Positions 24,301 through 35,761 of a DNA stretch of 64,000 nt are shown here, piece after piece. Both the position numbers and the translations under genes were made by a program. The notes under the pieces are model-generated. The model saw nothing but the letters and a program-made list of their open reading frames with translations. It was not told the DNA's origin and did not search any database. The DNA is from Antedon mediterranea (Eukaryota; Echinodermata; Crinoidea; Comatulida; Antedonidae): assembly GCF_964355755.1 (NCBI RefSeq), contig NC_092679.1:5828001-5892000 (forward strand). The letters run 5' to 3'. Each line of letters begins with the position of its first letter. Positions within the stretch are counted from its first letter, which is position 1.

Positions 24301-27300
24301 CCTAAAATACCCTTCCAATACTTGTGTTTTCCTCCGCCTTCTGCGTGAAATCAACCTGCAATGTTTGCAGCACTGTTGCGTCATCGGTGATTACGAAATA
24401 CAGCACTTTGCCTCAATACATTGTTTCGTTCTAGTGGGAACCAAGCCTAATAATATACTGTATGACTCAAGCGTATTAACGACTTTACAGTTGTTCATCT
24501 TCTACAAAATTTCTCGTAATATTTTTCTGAAACTCTGGAGTTGCTTGATTCAGTTTACTGAAATCCAATTTGACAGAACCCAGTTTTCCGAAAATCCAGC
24601 TTTCTTACTATTACTGTAGCCACAGGCCCCTAGCTTGGTTCCCACTAGGTACGGTATTAAACTAATACAGCATCTGCATTAAACATTCAAAGTATTATGT
24701 TACAATGTTTGGAAATATATTTACGATTTAAAATTTTGATAATTAAACTCAGCACACTTTGATACAGCAGTGCATTCCCATTCCAAAACCGGCAACAATG
24801 GACTCTAAAAGGGTTTTACAATGGACTTGATTTTGGCCGTGTTTCCGCAGCCAAACATGAACCGATGATTAACCGATAAAGTTCCGGTTCAAACGGCGTT
24901 TAACGGATTCCCACTCGAGAAAAATCAACCTAATTATCTCATTAAAGTCAGACAATTATAGAATAATGTTCAACCTTTGACCTGAAGGAAAAATTGTTGC
25001 GTTGTGATTTTGCACTTGGTTGTTCGGTGATGTTTGCACATGCGCACATTTTTTTTTTAAATACCGATAATTTTGTTATGGCTGCGGAAACTGGATTTGG
25101 CACACCGACACCAACCCGTTCGAACCGGGACACAAGAATAATATGATGTAGATATATCATATTTTCACAGCTCACCACGTGTGTAATGAGCAACAATTCA
25201 AATGTGCAGGTCATGACAAATGTGTTCACAAACAATCAATATGTGATCATCAATTTCTTCATTGCTCTGATGGATCAGACGAGTCAAATTGCAGTATGTA
25301 ATTTATTTTATTTATTTTCACAAGGAAATTATTTAAGTAATTCTAGTTGGTTGAAGACCCCGCTTACTCACTTCTCTTTCTGCTGATTATGGAATAGCAA
25401 CTAGCAATATTTAAATCCTCATAATGTATTTTCCTTTTTAAAAATGTGTTTACAAACGATTACTTTAAGCTAACTTCTTATGTAGATGAAAGGTGTAATG
25501 AATTCCAATTTCAATGTTTAAATGGGCTCTGTGTGAAAAAAAACTTTGAATGTGATAGCTTCAATGACTGCGTTGACGGATCAGATGAAAAGAATTGTTG
25601 TAAGTTGATATGCTATCCACCCGATTATACAGCTACTATTTACATTGATACCCACTAAAAGTGTTTAGGTCGCTAGCTAAGTTCGTTAGATTTCTTAATT
25701 TACTTTTAACAATTTCTAATTCATTAATACTATATGCATCAGCAAAGATGTATGCTTTTAATGATTTTTAAAAGAATTAATTCTATAGTAGTAGTTGAGC
25801 ATCAACCGATAAAGCTCGCTTCCAAACGAGTAATGAAATACAACTTATCATTCCATCGGAAATTACTCGTATCAATAGGAGAATTATACAGATTATAGGA
25901 GCTTTTCTATTGATATCATTTAACATACTGTATATACGTACTACCGTCGTATCAATAGGAGAATCATACAGATTATAGGAGCTTTTCTATTGATATCATT
26001 TAACATACTGTATATACGTACTACCGTCGTATCAATAGGAGAATCATACAGATTATAGAAGCTTTTCTATTGATATCCTTTAACATACTGTATATACGTA
26101 CTACCGTCGTATCAATAGGAGAATCATACAGATTATACGAGCTTTTCTATTGATATCATTTAATACTGTATATACATACTACCGTCGTATCAATAGGAGA
26201 ATCATACAGATTATAGAAGCTTTTCTATTGTATCCTTTAACATACTGTATATACGTACTACCGTCGTATCAATAGGAGAATCATACAGATTATAGAAGCT
26301 TTTCTACGAACTACCGCCGTTGTAGCGTAAACAGCTTACGATAGAAGCTTTTACAGCTCTAGTCTTGTTTGTGAGCCTAAAAATGTGATTTGATAATGAA
26401 AATAGGATTTGTTCTAATTTATGTTTAGATTTCAATGAGTGCGATATATTTCAATTTCGTCTTATATCACGAGTACGATTTCGTCTTGTATCATAAGCAC
26501 GATGTATTTCATTTTCTTCTTATTATCATAATAATAATTGAATGAGATATTTCAATTTTGTCTTATGTGTAGATTACCATGAGTGCGATATATTTAAATT
26601 TAAATGTTTAAACGGACAATGCTTTGAAAATGCTGATAAAGTTACATGCGATGGCAACTCTGACTGTGCTGATAAATCCGATGAAATTAATTGCTGTAAG
26701 TTACCTAACTGTACTATAATTTTCGTTATTAACGCATATTAATATGTAAAGGAACATAAAAGAGCCACGAAGTAATGGATTGTTCCACGAGGCACGTCTA
26801 TTCATCCAACACGAACAAAGCATGAACGACACAATTCATAATGCGTTTGGTAGAAACTGTTGTAGTTGATGAAAAAGTTGTAAAAACCGGCTTTACTTTC
26901 GACACTTAGATCAACTCATAAATTATTTATAATTTAAGGTGGAATGAACAGTGGACATGGCTGCAATGATTTACAACTTCGATGTTTAAATGGCCAATGT
27001 GTTGCTGAAACATCACACGATAACTACACTGATCAATCTGATAAGACCCATTGTTGTGAGTAGTTACACTATGGTTAAGTTAATCATTTATCATCACGCA
27101 GTGTAATATTGTGTAACTATTTTTTTAATTCATAATTTAAGGTAGACAAAAATGGTATGAGTGCAATGAATTCCAATATCAATGTTCGGATGGGTTATGT
27201 ATTTCTGAAACCTTTGTATGTGATTACTACGATGACTGCACCGACGGATCAGATGAGATGAATTGTTGTAAGTTGATATCTTATCATCTCCTGCTTGCAT

Positions 27301-30300
27301 TAAGGAGCCATAATCATCATACACAATGTGCAACTTAAAGGCGGATCTGGTCCTTAACCATTTAAACATCGACATCAAGACAGCCACCAACATACAGAAG
27401 AGAGAACTAATTGTCTTGATGATGTACCGTAAATGTGTATAAAGCGACCTACATAACTTAAAATTTCTTTATTACAGCCGACTAAAATGATATAATGACC
27501 GCTTCACCTCAAATCTATTCATTGCAGATTTCAAAGGCGCAGACAATTCACCAAAGCAAATAACATCATCCACGAGTTTGGAACCAACAAATTCCGAAAG
27601 CACAGGCCAAGGAAATACAACTGAACCAACTAGAAGAAACGTTGCAGGTTACACATATGGTATAACCACAGATCTAGAAGATACTACCGATGGTACACTA
27701 GACGATACTACCGATGGTACAACCACAAATCTAAAAGATACCATCAATAGTACAACCACAAATCTAGAAGACAATACCGATGGTACAACCACAAATCTAA
27801 AAGATACCATTAATTGTACAACCCCAAATCTAGAAGACACTACCGATGGTACAACCACAAATCTAAAAGACACCATCAATGGTACAACCCCAAATCTAAA
27901 AGACACTACCGATGGTACAACCACAAATTTAAAAGATACCATCAATGGTACAACCCAAAATCTAAAAGACACTACCGATGGTACAACCACAAATCCAGAA
28001 GATACTACCGATGGTACAATTACCGATAACATCGACAGAATAGGCCCAGTAGTAACGACTGAATCAGCTATAACAAATACAGGTAACGTTGATTATAACA
28101 ACAACCACCAAAAAAGTATAATATAATATCTATGGTGAAATTCATTAGTTTTGACGTAATATTTTGTACAACAATACAGTAGACCTTGTATCAAGGATAC
28201 ATTTTCCGGGAAACATGGCTGTGGTTGGTTGTAATAATATTAAAAATAAAAACATAATATTATACCTCGTTCGTTTCATTGGAAATTTGCCCCTTAAATA
28301 GGATCAGGTTTCCAACAAAAGGAGTCCTAATTAATAATACAATCCATTTCAAGAGAATCATCATTGTAAGCACTTTAATCGCTTCTTGTCCGCAAATAAT
28401 ACGAATGTAATCACGATATGTCTAAAATTCAGATCATTCTTATTATAAATCTTGGATAATGTTTATTAATAATTGAATTCTGCTTTTTAGTTGAATATGA
28501 AGCTAAAACACCGGATTTCAAGACTATTGTCGTTGCCTCTAAATCGACCAGTGTCACGTTTTCAGTCACTGCTGCAGACGACACACAAGGTGGGTAGGCA
28601 CTCCGTTGTTCGCATTTTTTGTCTCGTTCTTTTTCACTCCGTCCATTATTGCTCACTCCAAACTTTAAGGTCGCTTTAAAGATATGGGCCAAGTATACCA
28701 ACGTTTCATAAAGGTTGTATTATTTACTTTTGTAGAGGGACCATACAGACTTGTTGCAAAATTGATAGATGTAGAAGAAATTAAGGAATGGGAAACTGTG
28801 TAAGTTTCACCATAGAGATATTATAGTGTACTATAATAATTATCTCTATGGTTTCACAGGCGCTTATTTACGGTTTGTGAAAGGTGTATCCTCACGATAC
28901 ATGTCAAGGCCATACACCCACCAACTATGGCTGGGATATGACACTCACAACCCCTATTTGTGGCATGTTATCCCAGTAGATCCAGAGTAAAATTGTCATA
29001 TTATACAAATCAGTCTAAAATAATGTGTAAATACAGTAGGACCCCATGTTGACCTTAAAGTTTGTTGCTCCTATTGTTGAGAAAACTACCACTGTCAGAA
29101 GATCGTTACCTTGGTTTGATGACGAGGCTAATGTGTTGAAGAAGCAACTTCGTCGTGCTGAGAAGACCTTACGGAAGTCTGCCACCGACGAAAATAGGTC
29201 AGCTTACAATGATCTACGCAATTCATACAAACGTTATCTTCGTTTAGCCAAGTACGAATTCATTAATGGTGCTATCAAAGAAGCTGGCAACAACTCAAAA
29301 AAGCTTTACAAGATCGTGTTTGAGCTCATTGGTAGACGTAAAAATAACCCACTTCCACCACATGAAACTGATAAACAGTTAGCAGACGACTTCATATCTT
29401 TCTTTATGGGCAAAATAGAGAAAATACGAGAGGAATTGGAACACTTCCCTTTGTATGAACAAGAACGGCTAATGGCAAATGAATTTATTGCATTTCAGGA
29501 AGTTAGCGAAGATGATGTTAGGAAGTTGATCATATGCGCAAAACCAACAACCTGCTCCACTGACCCCCTACCGTCGACACTGGTGAAACAGCATCTGGAT
29601 ACACTTCTACCACTTATTACAAGGATGATCAACAACTCGTTGTGTAACGTCGTATTTGCTCATAGATGGAAAATATCAGTTATAAAACCGCTTATAAAAA
29701 AGAAGGGTGTTGAATATATCTTCAGGAATTATAGGCCAGTAAGCAATCTGTCCTTCGTATCCAAGCTGGTTGAACGCGCATGCTTGAACCAATTCATAGC
29801 TTATGTTGAGAACAATACCTTATTACCGGCGTACCAATCTGCCTATCGGAAAGGTTTTAGCACAGAGACGGCTTTGGTTAAGTTAACCAATGACGTACTC
29901 TGGAATATGGAGCTGCAAAGGGTGTCTGCGCTGGTATGTATAGACTTGTCAGCAGCCTCCGACACAGTGAACCACGAAGTACTCCTCGACGTTTTGCAGA
30001 ACAAATTCGGAGTGGCCAATGCGGCATTGAACTGGTTTGATACTTACCTTCGTCCTCGATTTGCCAACGTAACAATCGGCGAAACTAACTCGGAGACAGC
30101 CAATTTGTCCTTCTCTGTACCTCAGGGTAGTATATGCGGTCCAGTTCTATACACCATATATGCCAGCACTTTACAAGATCATATCAGTAAGTTTGATATT
30201 TCTGTGATGGGATATGCCGATGATCACTCAGTGTATGATTCATTTAATCCAAATTCTAGTTCTAGTATGGAAAATACAATCACCAAATTACAAGAGTGCC

Positions 30301-32144
30301 TCATATCCATCAACGACTGGATGAAGTCCAACAGACTAAAAATGAACAGTGAAAAAACAGAGTTCATACTATTGGGAAGCAGAGCTCACCTCCTGAAATG
30401 CGAGAAAGATCATATCATCGTATGTCAGGACAGAATACCACGGGGTTCATCTGTAAAATACCTTGGTGTTAATATCGACGACCAGCTATCTTTCAAGAAC
30501 CACATACGTGATAAATGCAGAACGATAGCTGTTAATTTATACTATATTCGTCAAATCCGCAAATTTCTCTCCAAGGACCTTTGCCAACAACTAGTTCAAT
30601 CGCTCGTGCTGTCACATATTGATTACGCCAATGCATTGTATTATGGTCTACCTGCTAATACCCTTGCTCCAATGAAGAGGTTACTGCACCAAGCTGCGAA
30701 AATAATTGTCAGGAAAGGTCGGTATGACAGTGCAACTAACGCCATGCGATCCTTGCACTGGCTTCCGATGTCTCATAGATGTCAATTCAAAATAGCGTGT
30801 CTTGTATGGCGTTCGCTTAAAGGTTCCGCTCCAAGTTACCTGAGAGATATTCTTACTGTGCGGAATGTTTCTCGCAGTACTCGTTCAAGGACCAGCAATT
30901 ATAACCTGACAATCCCACGAACTAAACGAAAGACATTTGCTGACCGTTCGTTCGCCGTAGCAGGACCCAAAATTTGGAACAGATTACAAAGTCACATTAA
31001 ACACTTAGACGACTATAATCAGTTTAAAAAACATTTAAAAGCACTATATTTCAAACAATGTTACGATACTAATTGATGTGAAGCGCCGCTGATTATAATT
31101 AAATGTTGTATAAATGTGCGCTATACAAGTAATAATAATAATGTTGTGTTCTAAAGGCGTCCCATAGGATTCTACTGTAATCTCGAGCATCGGTATAGCA
31201 GCTGAATATTCGATATATGTTCGACATTTATGTACGCTTAGTAACAACAGTACATTTTATTTCTAGAGAAGGAGAATTTCTACCAAGAGCCTCGGCTATT
31301 GTGGACATCAATATTTACGACAAAGAGAACAAGACAATAAGTACTGAATACGAGATTGTGTTTACTAATATTACGGTAAGTTTTAATATTCGATTATTAT
31401 TTCACTGTTGTGCTACGGTTACTGAATTATATTGTATCAACTTCTTTATAGCACATTTAACATTCGAGATGTTTAATTACATTAAACGAAGACACGACAT
31501 ATCATTGAGATTGTACGATAATCATCTGGTTATATACCATTATGCTCTGTCTATACTATCAATTTTCGCATTTTGAATCCAATTTATTTATGCGATCAAT
31601 ACTAGTGTCAGAACATATATAAAAACAAGTTTAATATTATCAATTACATTTCTTTTAATTGTTAAGAATATGAATCCAGAAAATAAAAGGGGTGTAAAAT
31701 ATTTGCCAGTATGCCATTTTACTAACGATTATGGTCCAAAGACGTAAGTAAAGTTTTTTTTAATTTGCATATTTCCGGACTGCCGTATGTCATCTATCTA
31801 CATTTTATTGACACCAATGAATTTTACATATACATTTACTATAGGCCTATTCACACTAGTATTAAAAGAATGAAACACGGCGTTATTCACAATTTATTAT
31901 CTAACAAAAACGGAACAAGATTGTGAATCCGCCATTAGATATAGTCTGGAAATAAGACAACGTCTTTCATAAGAAAGGTAACATCAACATTAAATTGTAC
32001 TAGTGTGGTATCAATGAAATTCAATTTAGGTTATGGTCCGCGGAAGGCTGTTTGACTTTATATCAGGACGACTACGTCTTCAGTGATGTGACGTGTAAAT
32101 GCAGCCATCTGACGTCATTTGAGAAACATGTGAGAATAAATTAA
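21329..32144 (+). CDS. LDLa-mucin-GPS adhesion receptor paralogue lacking the 7TM region
   Basis: Fourteen exons are inferred: 21329-21383 (signal peptide, [12 protein letters not shown]), 22120-22167 (uncertain), six LDL-receptor class A exons (22851-22964, 25171-25293, 25486-25599, 26573-26695, 26939-27055, 27142-27267), a Thr-rich stalk 27528-28082, then 28491-28589, 28736-28799, 31267-31375, 31667-31743 and 32030-32144. Sum 613 codons, all phases consistent. The last two exons form a GPS ([25 protein letters not shown]), where adhesion GPCRs self-cleave before the Thr. Instead of splicing to TM1, the frame ends four residues later (VRIN, stop). No 7TM exons follow; a relic of the receptor C-tail exon lies 150 bp downstream. 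The product would be a secreted or peripherally held ectodomain, or the gene is decaying. LDLa 5 has lost two cysteines. A LINE sits in the intron 28800-31266. Confidence 0.75.
21530..21560. repeat. Short (ccga)n tract
   Basis: Repeats of accgaccg and accgattg words in the first intron of the truncated receptor gene. Confidence 0.6.
21791..22138. mobile_element. TTAA-flanked MITE, intact
   Basis: It is flanked by TTAA on both sides, with 13-bp perfect inverted ends agatgtattgtcc and ggacaatacatct. TTAA duplication is typical of piggyBac- and Kolobok-type transposases. A rearranged inverted copy lies at 40857-41000. The right end carries the splice acceptor proposed for exon 2 of the truncated receptor gene. 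Confidence 0.85.
22986..23140. mobile_element. MITE with cttggttccca ends
   Basis: Inverted ends are ggttcccactgaaacacaac and gttgtgtcctattgggaacc. The core contains two complementary gaccaatcacaa words. Related ends occur at 23210, 24440 and 24630, so the family inserted repeatedly in this intron. Confidence 0.75.
23226..24264. mobile_element. Single-arm copy of the ASB3-intron foldback element
   Basis: Collinear with the left arm at 5892-6850. It starts caggttccatttctcaaaaa, runs through gaagcatttttgggtagaag and ends within the ccatcaatatgatgg unit array. There is no right arm and no gene remnant. The flanks (ggttcccaatataga left; tagtgggaaccaag at about 24430) suggest it sits inside a member of the cttggttccca MITE family. 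Confidence 0.85.
24838..25095. mobile_element. MITE with gtttccgcagcc ends
   Basis: Inverted ends gtgtttccgcagccaaa and ggctgcggaaac enclose about 230 bp. It lies just before the second LDLa exon of the truncated receptor gene. A related end (ttttctcagccaaaatcg) occurs at 41548. Confidence 0.6.
25866..26325. repeat. 80-bp tandem repeat with internal inverted repeat
   Basis: About six copies of a unit cgtatcaataggagaatcat ... cttttctattgatatcattt ... actgtatatacgtactac. Within each unit tatcaatag and ctattgata are complementary, so each can form a hairpin. It lies in the intron between LDLa exons 3 and 4 of the truncated receptor gene. Confidence 0.9.
26425..26572 (+). repeat. Degenerate duplicates of the LDLa-4 exon start
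   Basis: Partial copies of the acceptor and first bases of the next exon (tttagatttcaatgagtgcg, atatttcaatt, tcttat) occur two to three times directly upstream of the real acceptor at 26572. The parallel array at 40380-40619 in the paralogue is clearer. Confidence 0.6.
27660..28035 (+). repeat. Coding Thr-rich stalk repeat of the truncated receptor
   Basis: In-frame repeats of about 33 nt pair into 66-nt units encoding variants of [12 protein letters not shown] and [12 protein letters not shown]. They form most of the 27528-28082 exon. Thr/Asn density suggests an O- and N-glycosylated stalk. The paralogue's stalk (42914-43378) has a quite different, longer repeat, so the stalk evolves fast. 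Confidence 0.85.
28806..28858. repeat. Small hairpin
   Basis: accatagagatattatagt and its near complement ending atctctatggt form a hairpin with almost no loop, directly after an exon of the truncated receptor gene. Confidence 0.6.
29046..31076 (+). mobile_element. Non-LTR retrotransposon with long intact reverse-transcriptase ORF (5' truncated)
   Basis: An uninterrupted 676-codon frame encodes a LINE reverse transcriptase. Visible motifs are [48 protein letters not shown] (catalytic Asp region), [27 protein letters not shown] (YADD active site) and [14 protein letters not shown], followed by the C-terminal region ([15 protein letters not shown]). No endonuclease domain precedes it, so the copy is 5' truncated. 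A 3' tail, cgctatacaagtaataataa, ends near 31140. The style is CR1/L2-like. It lies in a receptor intron in the same orientation. The intact frame implies recent insertion. Confidence 0.9.
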
Positions 32145-32293
32145 TTTTGTACAAGTTTATTATGGATACACTTATTGATGTCATCATTATTAGGAATCAC
32201 CATAGGAATATCTCAATATGCTTTTGCAAATTTGGATATATTGTTTTCTTTGATAAAATGAAAATCATTGTTGCTGACAATGCTTACGTGTAG

Positions 32294-32393
32294 TAAGGAA
32301 GAGTTTCAATAACAGAATAAGAAATTTACATTGTTAAAGCAATTCTCTAACACTAGTGCTAGTATCGAAATACAAAATATTGACGGGTGATAA
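32294..32393 (+). pseudogene. Relic of the receptor C-terminal tail exon
   Basis: Sequence matches the final exon of the intact receptor (49044-49175): aagagtttcaataacagaat, ctctaacactagtgctag, atcgaaatac and tattgacggg. A TAA stands directly after the former acceptor (tgtag), and the exon is shorter by an internal deletion. It shows that the truncated receptor gene once had the 7TM-containing 3' end. Confidence 0.8.
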
Positions 32394-32399
32394 ATATGA

Positions 32400-33760
32400 T
32401 AATTGAATAATCAACATTGATAAATTGAAGATGGATTTACCAGCAGTACAGAAGCAACAAATGAAGTGAAGACATCATGTTCAAGAGAACAATAGACAAA
32501 GTCAGCCATGTTGTGTAATCATACTAAAATTATTTAAGATTCAAGAATCAAGAAATGTTATTGGTCCACTTTAAAATGGAAATCCATTTTGCTTGGTATA
32601 ATTAAGACAATAAAACAACACAGAAAAATATATTAAATTCCAAAAGGCAATGTTAAAATAGAATTGCTAGGCGTTTGTTGATTCGCTCTAGTAATTTGAA
32701 GATGAGGTGGTTCATACCAACACACATTTATGTCTATAGTTTAGTCAAGACAACCACATAAATTGGAGGTGCAGTTACCAGTCATACTGACCAAATAAGC
32801 AAATGGTCTAAAACTAGTAGCAAAGCCAGAAAGAACTGTAAGCAAACAGAAGAACTTTTAAAATATTTGCATTGTAGTTATTATAATAATAATTAAATTA
32901 ATGTTTCGCGTACCCCCGATTTGTAAATTTGTTTTGCATTAATAAAACGCACTGTACAGCAAGGCAAGACTCTGAGTCTGTATTTACGTTTCTTTTTAAA
33001 TCATAACATGTAGCTTGATTGGTACTGTACTACCGGTTTTTTAGAATAGCATGAGTTAGATAATTCTTATTTGAAATACGGATCAGAAATGCAACTCTTT
33101 AAAAAGTATTTGATTCATCGCTGACACGAACGAGGAGTCATTGAAATCATAGATATATTCAGATCAATTTTGGATTAGTCATTTCATTGGAACCAACAAT
33201 AACACGTATTGGCCGTATTCATGCTCGATCAAAAGACAGTAACGAGGTAAGTATTTCGGCGAATTAAACAAATACTTATCATAAGCCTAATTAGGCATAA
33301 AATAGTCAATAAATTAAAATATTTACTTTATCAGAATCTCCTGATGGAGGAATACCACATGGACCTTATATAGATTAATTAATTTTCATTTGTTAGTTAA
33401 GTCTATGCATAAATGCATGCACAAATTAACGTTTATAAAATTGATATTTAGGTAAAGTAAAATATAACTTGCCTGAAAGAGATAAAAAGAGTTATAAAAT
33501 TAAGAATTCTGTGGTAAATTATACGTACATTGTTAAGGATTGAAAAACGTGTAAAGAGTGTATAACATAGAGGAATTTTTTTGTACTGAAAGTTAGTTAA
33601 TGTCAATTATATTGTATTGTATCATTACATTACTCATGTGCTCAATGTACTCATTGTAAACGAACATTTTATTGATGAAGAAATAAAAGTGGGTCGATCC
33701 TACATAAGACAAAAAAAAAGTCTATGCATGAGCAAGGTATTTTGTCCATGGTCTGGTGTA
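32400..33760. other. Duplicated receptor 3' UTR and intergenic spacer
   Basis: This stretch is homologous to 49180-50400: atcatgttcaagag, the aataaa near 32940, cgcactgtacagca, and ttggaacc..cacgtattggcc..atgctcgatcaaaag followed by acgaggtaagt at 33240-33251. The last may be a 5' UTR exon with donor for the TIR genes. No coding sequence is seen. 33587-33712 is present inverted at 44985-45100. Confidence 0.65.
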
Positions 33761-33764
33761 AAAC

Positions 33765-34369
33765 TAAACTGTTGGTTACAATGTTTGGATGAACATTGAC
33801 CAAATAAATGAGAGGAAATAGCAGGATCCCTGACAGCTAAAATGAAATAATTTTGCTATGTACTGGTATTTCTTGACAAACCTTTGATATGTTCCTATTA
33901 AAATGGTTGCAACGGAATTCCAGAACATTAAAAGTGAGATTTGAGAACGAGGCAAAGTTAAGCTGCCATGTAAAGGTCTTGTTGAATTGTTTGTTTTACA
34001 CTAGGAGAGTACATTGACCAATATTGTAAGCGATAATGATTTGTCACTTGTGATTGGTCAAACATTTGTCCTATGTGTCCAATTGTAACTTTAAATGGCA
34101 CAATAGTTGGTTTAACTCCTGAAATGCATTTACGCGCAACTATCGATGTAACAGCCCATACGGATGTTTGTGGAGTTAGTAAAACAGATTTCTCAAACAA
34201 ATTATATATGCTAAATACAATGGCCCAGCTCCAGATGACGTATTTAAATGCACGTCAGTGATTGGTTGAAACGGAATAAAATGTCTGATATATGTAATTC
34301 AATGGAAATTTTAATTGGAAAATACTGACGCAAATGTTTAAGATGTCAAATAAAGCTCCGGATTTTTAG
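33765..34369 (+). pseudogene. Decayed ARM-TIR-SAM copy
   Basis: Three exon remnants and intervening intron sequence match paralogue 1. The end of the TIR exon (33765-33808: tggttacaatgtttggatg) has lost its donor. Part of exon 4 follows (33899-33977: atggttgcaacggaattcca) with an in-frame stop (gagatttgag). Part of the SAM exon (34162-34368: ggatgtttgtggagtt, ttggttgaaacggaataaaa) is frameshifted and ends at gctccggattttt. Exons 1 and 3 are missing. Intronic matches such as atagcaggatccc show descent by DNA duplication and not retroposition. Confidence 0.88.
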
Positions 34370-34389
34370 TCGCGTGCTTATTAGTCTTC

Positions 34390-35640
34390 TATCTTATTAG
34401 TTTCCATTATTTATAGAATGTTGACAGTGAATAAAGAGACACTAATTACAAAATGTTAAACGTTTACTTTTCATTTGTTCATAATGACATTCTACTTTCA
34501 GTTGGAAACAGTTTTTGTAAACTTAACAATATAATTGCTGTCCGTGGTTACAGACTTTGTAATCTATCAAAATGTATTCAGATTAGTTTACTATTTTCCA
34601 AAACTAATTATTACTTTCAAGTTTCCATTATTTATAGAATGTTGACAGTGAATAAAGAGACACTAATTACAAAATGTTAAACGTTTACTTTTCATTTGTT
34701 CATAATGACATTCTACTTTCAGTTGGAAACAGTTTTTGTAAACTTCAAAATATAATTGCCGTCCGTGGTTACAGACTTTGTAATCTATCAAAATGTATTC
34801 AGATTAGTTTACTATTTTCCAAAACTAATTATTACTTTCAAGTTTCCATTATTTATAGAATGTTGACAGTGAATAAAGAGACACTAATTACAAAATGTTA
34901 AACGTTTACTTTTCATTTGTTCATAATGACATTCTACTTTCAGTTGGAAACAGTTTTTGTAAACTTAAAAATATAATTGCCGTCCGTGGTTACAGACTTT
35001 GTAATCTATCAAAATGTATTCAGATTAGTTTACTATTTTCCAAAACTAATTATTACTTTCAAGTTTCCATTATTATAGAATGTTGACAGTGAATAAAGAG
35101 ACACTAATTACAAAATGTTAAACGTTTACTTTTCATTTGTTCATAATGGCATTCTACTTTCAGTTGGAAACAGTTTTTGTAAACTTAAAAATATAATTGC
35201 CGTCCGTGGTTACAGACTTTGTAATCTATCAAAATGTATTCAGATTAGTTTACTATTTTCCAAAACTAATTATTACTTTCAAGTTTCCATTATTTATAGA
35301 ATGTTGACAGTGAATAAAGAGACACTAATTACAAAATGTTAAACGTTTACTTTTCATTTGTTCATAATGACATTCTACTTCATTCAGTTGGAAACAGTTT
35401 TGTAAACTTAAAAATATAATTGCCGTCCGGGGTTACAGACTTTGTAATCTATCAAAATGTATTCAGATTAGTTTACTATTTTCCAAAACTAATTATTACT
35501 TTCAAGTTTCCATTATTTATAGAATGTTGACAGTGAATAAAGAGACACTAATTACAAAATGTTAAACGTTTACTTTTCATTTGTTCATAATGACATTCTA
35601 CTTTCAGTTGGAAACAGTTTTTGAAAACTTAAAAAATGTA
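34390..35640. repeat. 221-bp tandem repeat, about 5.6 copies
   Basis: Units begin tttccattatttatagaatg and repeat with a period of 220-221 bp up to about 35640. Copies differ by only a few bases. Each contains an apparent 75-codon frame whose start and stop overlap the next copy; this is a by-product of the period. The array lies immediately upstream of the intact receptor gene. Confidence 0.95.
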
Positions 35641-35761
35641 ATTGGTTTAGAAGTGTTCTAATAGTTTCATTACAGTTTTTTAATAAGTAGTTTAGTATCT
35701 TTTGCAAGTTACCATTTCCATGATAGACTGCAGTTGCCATATTTGGATATTTTGTCACAAG

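Noticed and set aside
27649-28032. Antisense Val/Pro-rich frame
   Set aside because: Shadow of the Thr-rich stalk repeat on the other strand.
34453-35342. Family of repeated 75-aa proteins MLNVYFSFVHND...
   Set aside because: Each frame coincides with one 221-bp repeat unit and has no similarity or coding signature; the start overlaps the stop of the previous copy.
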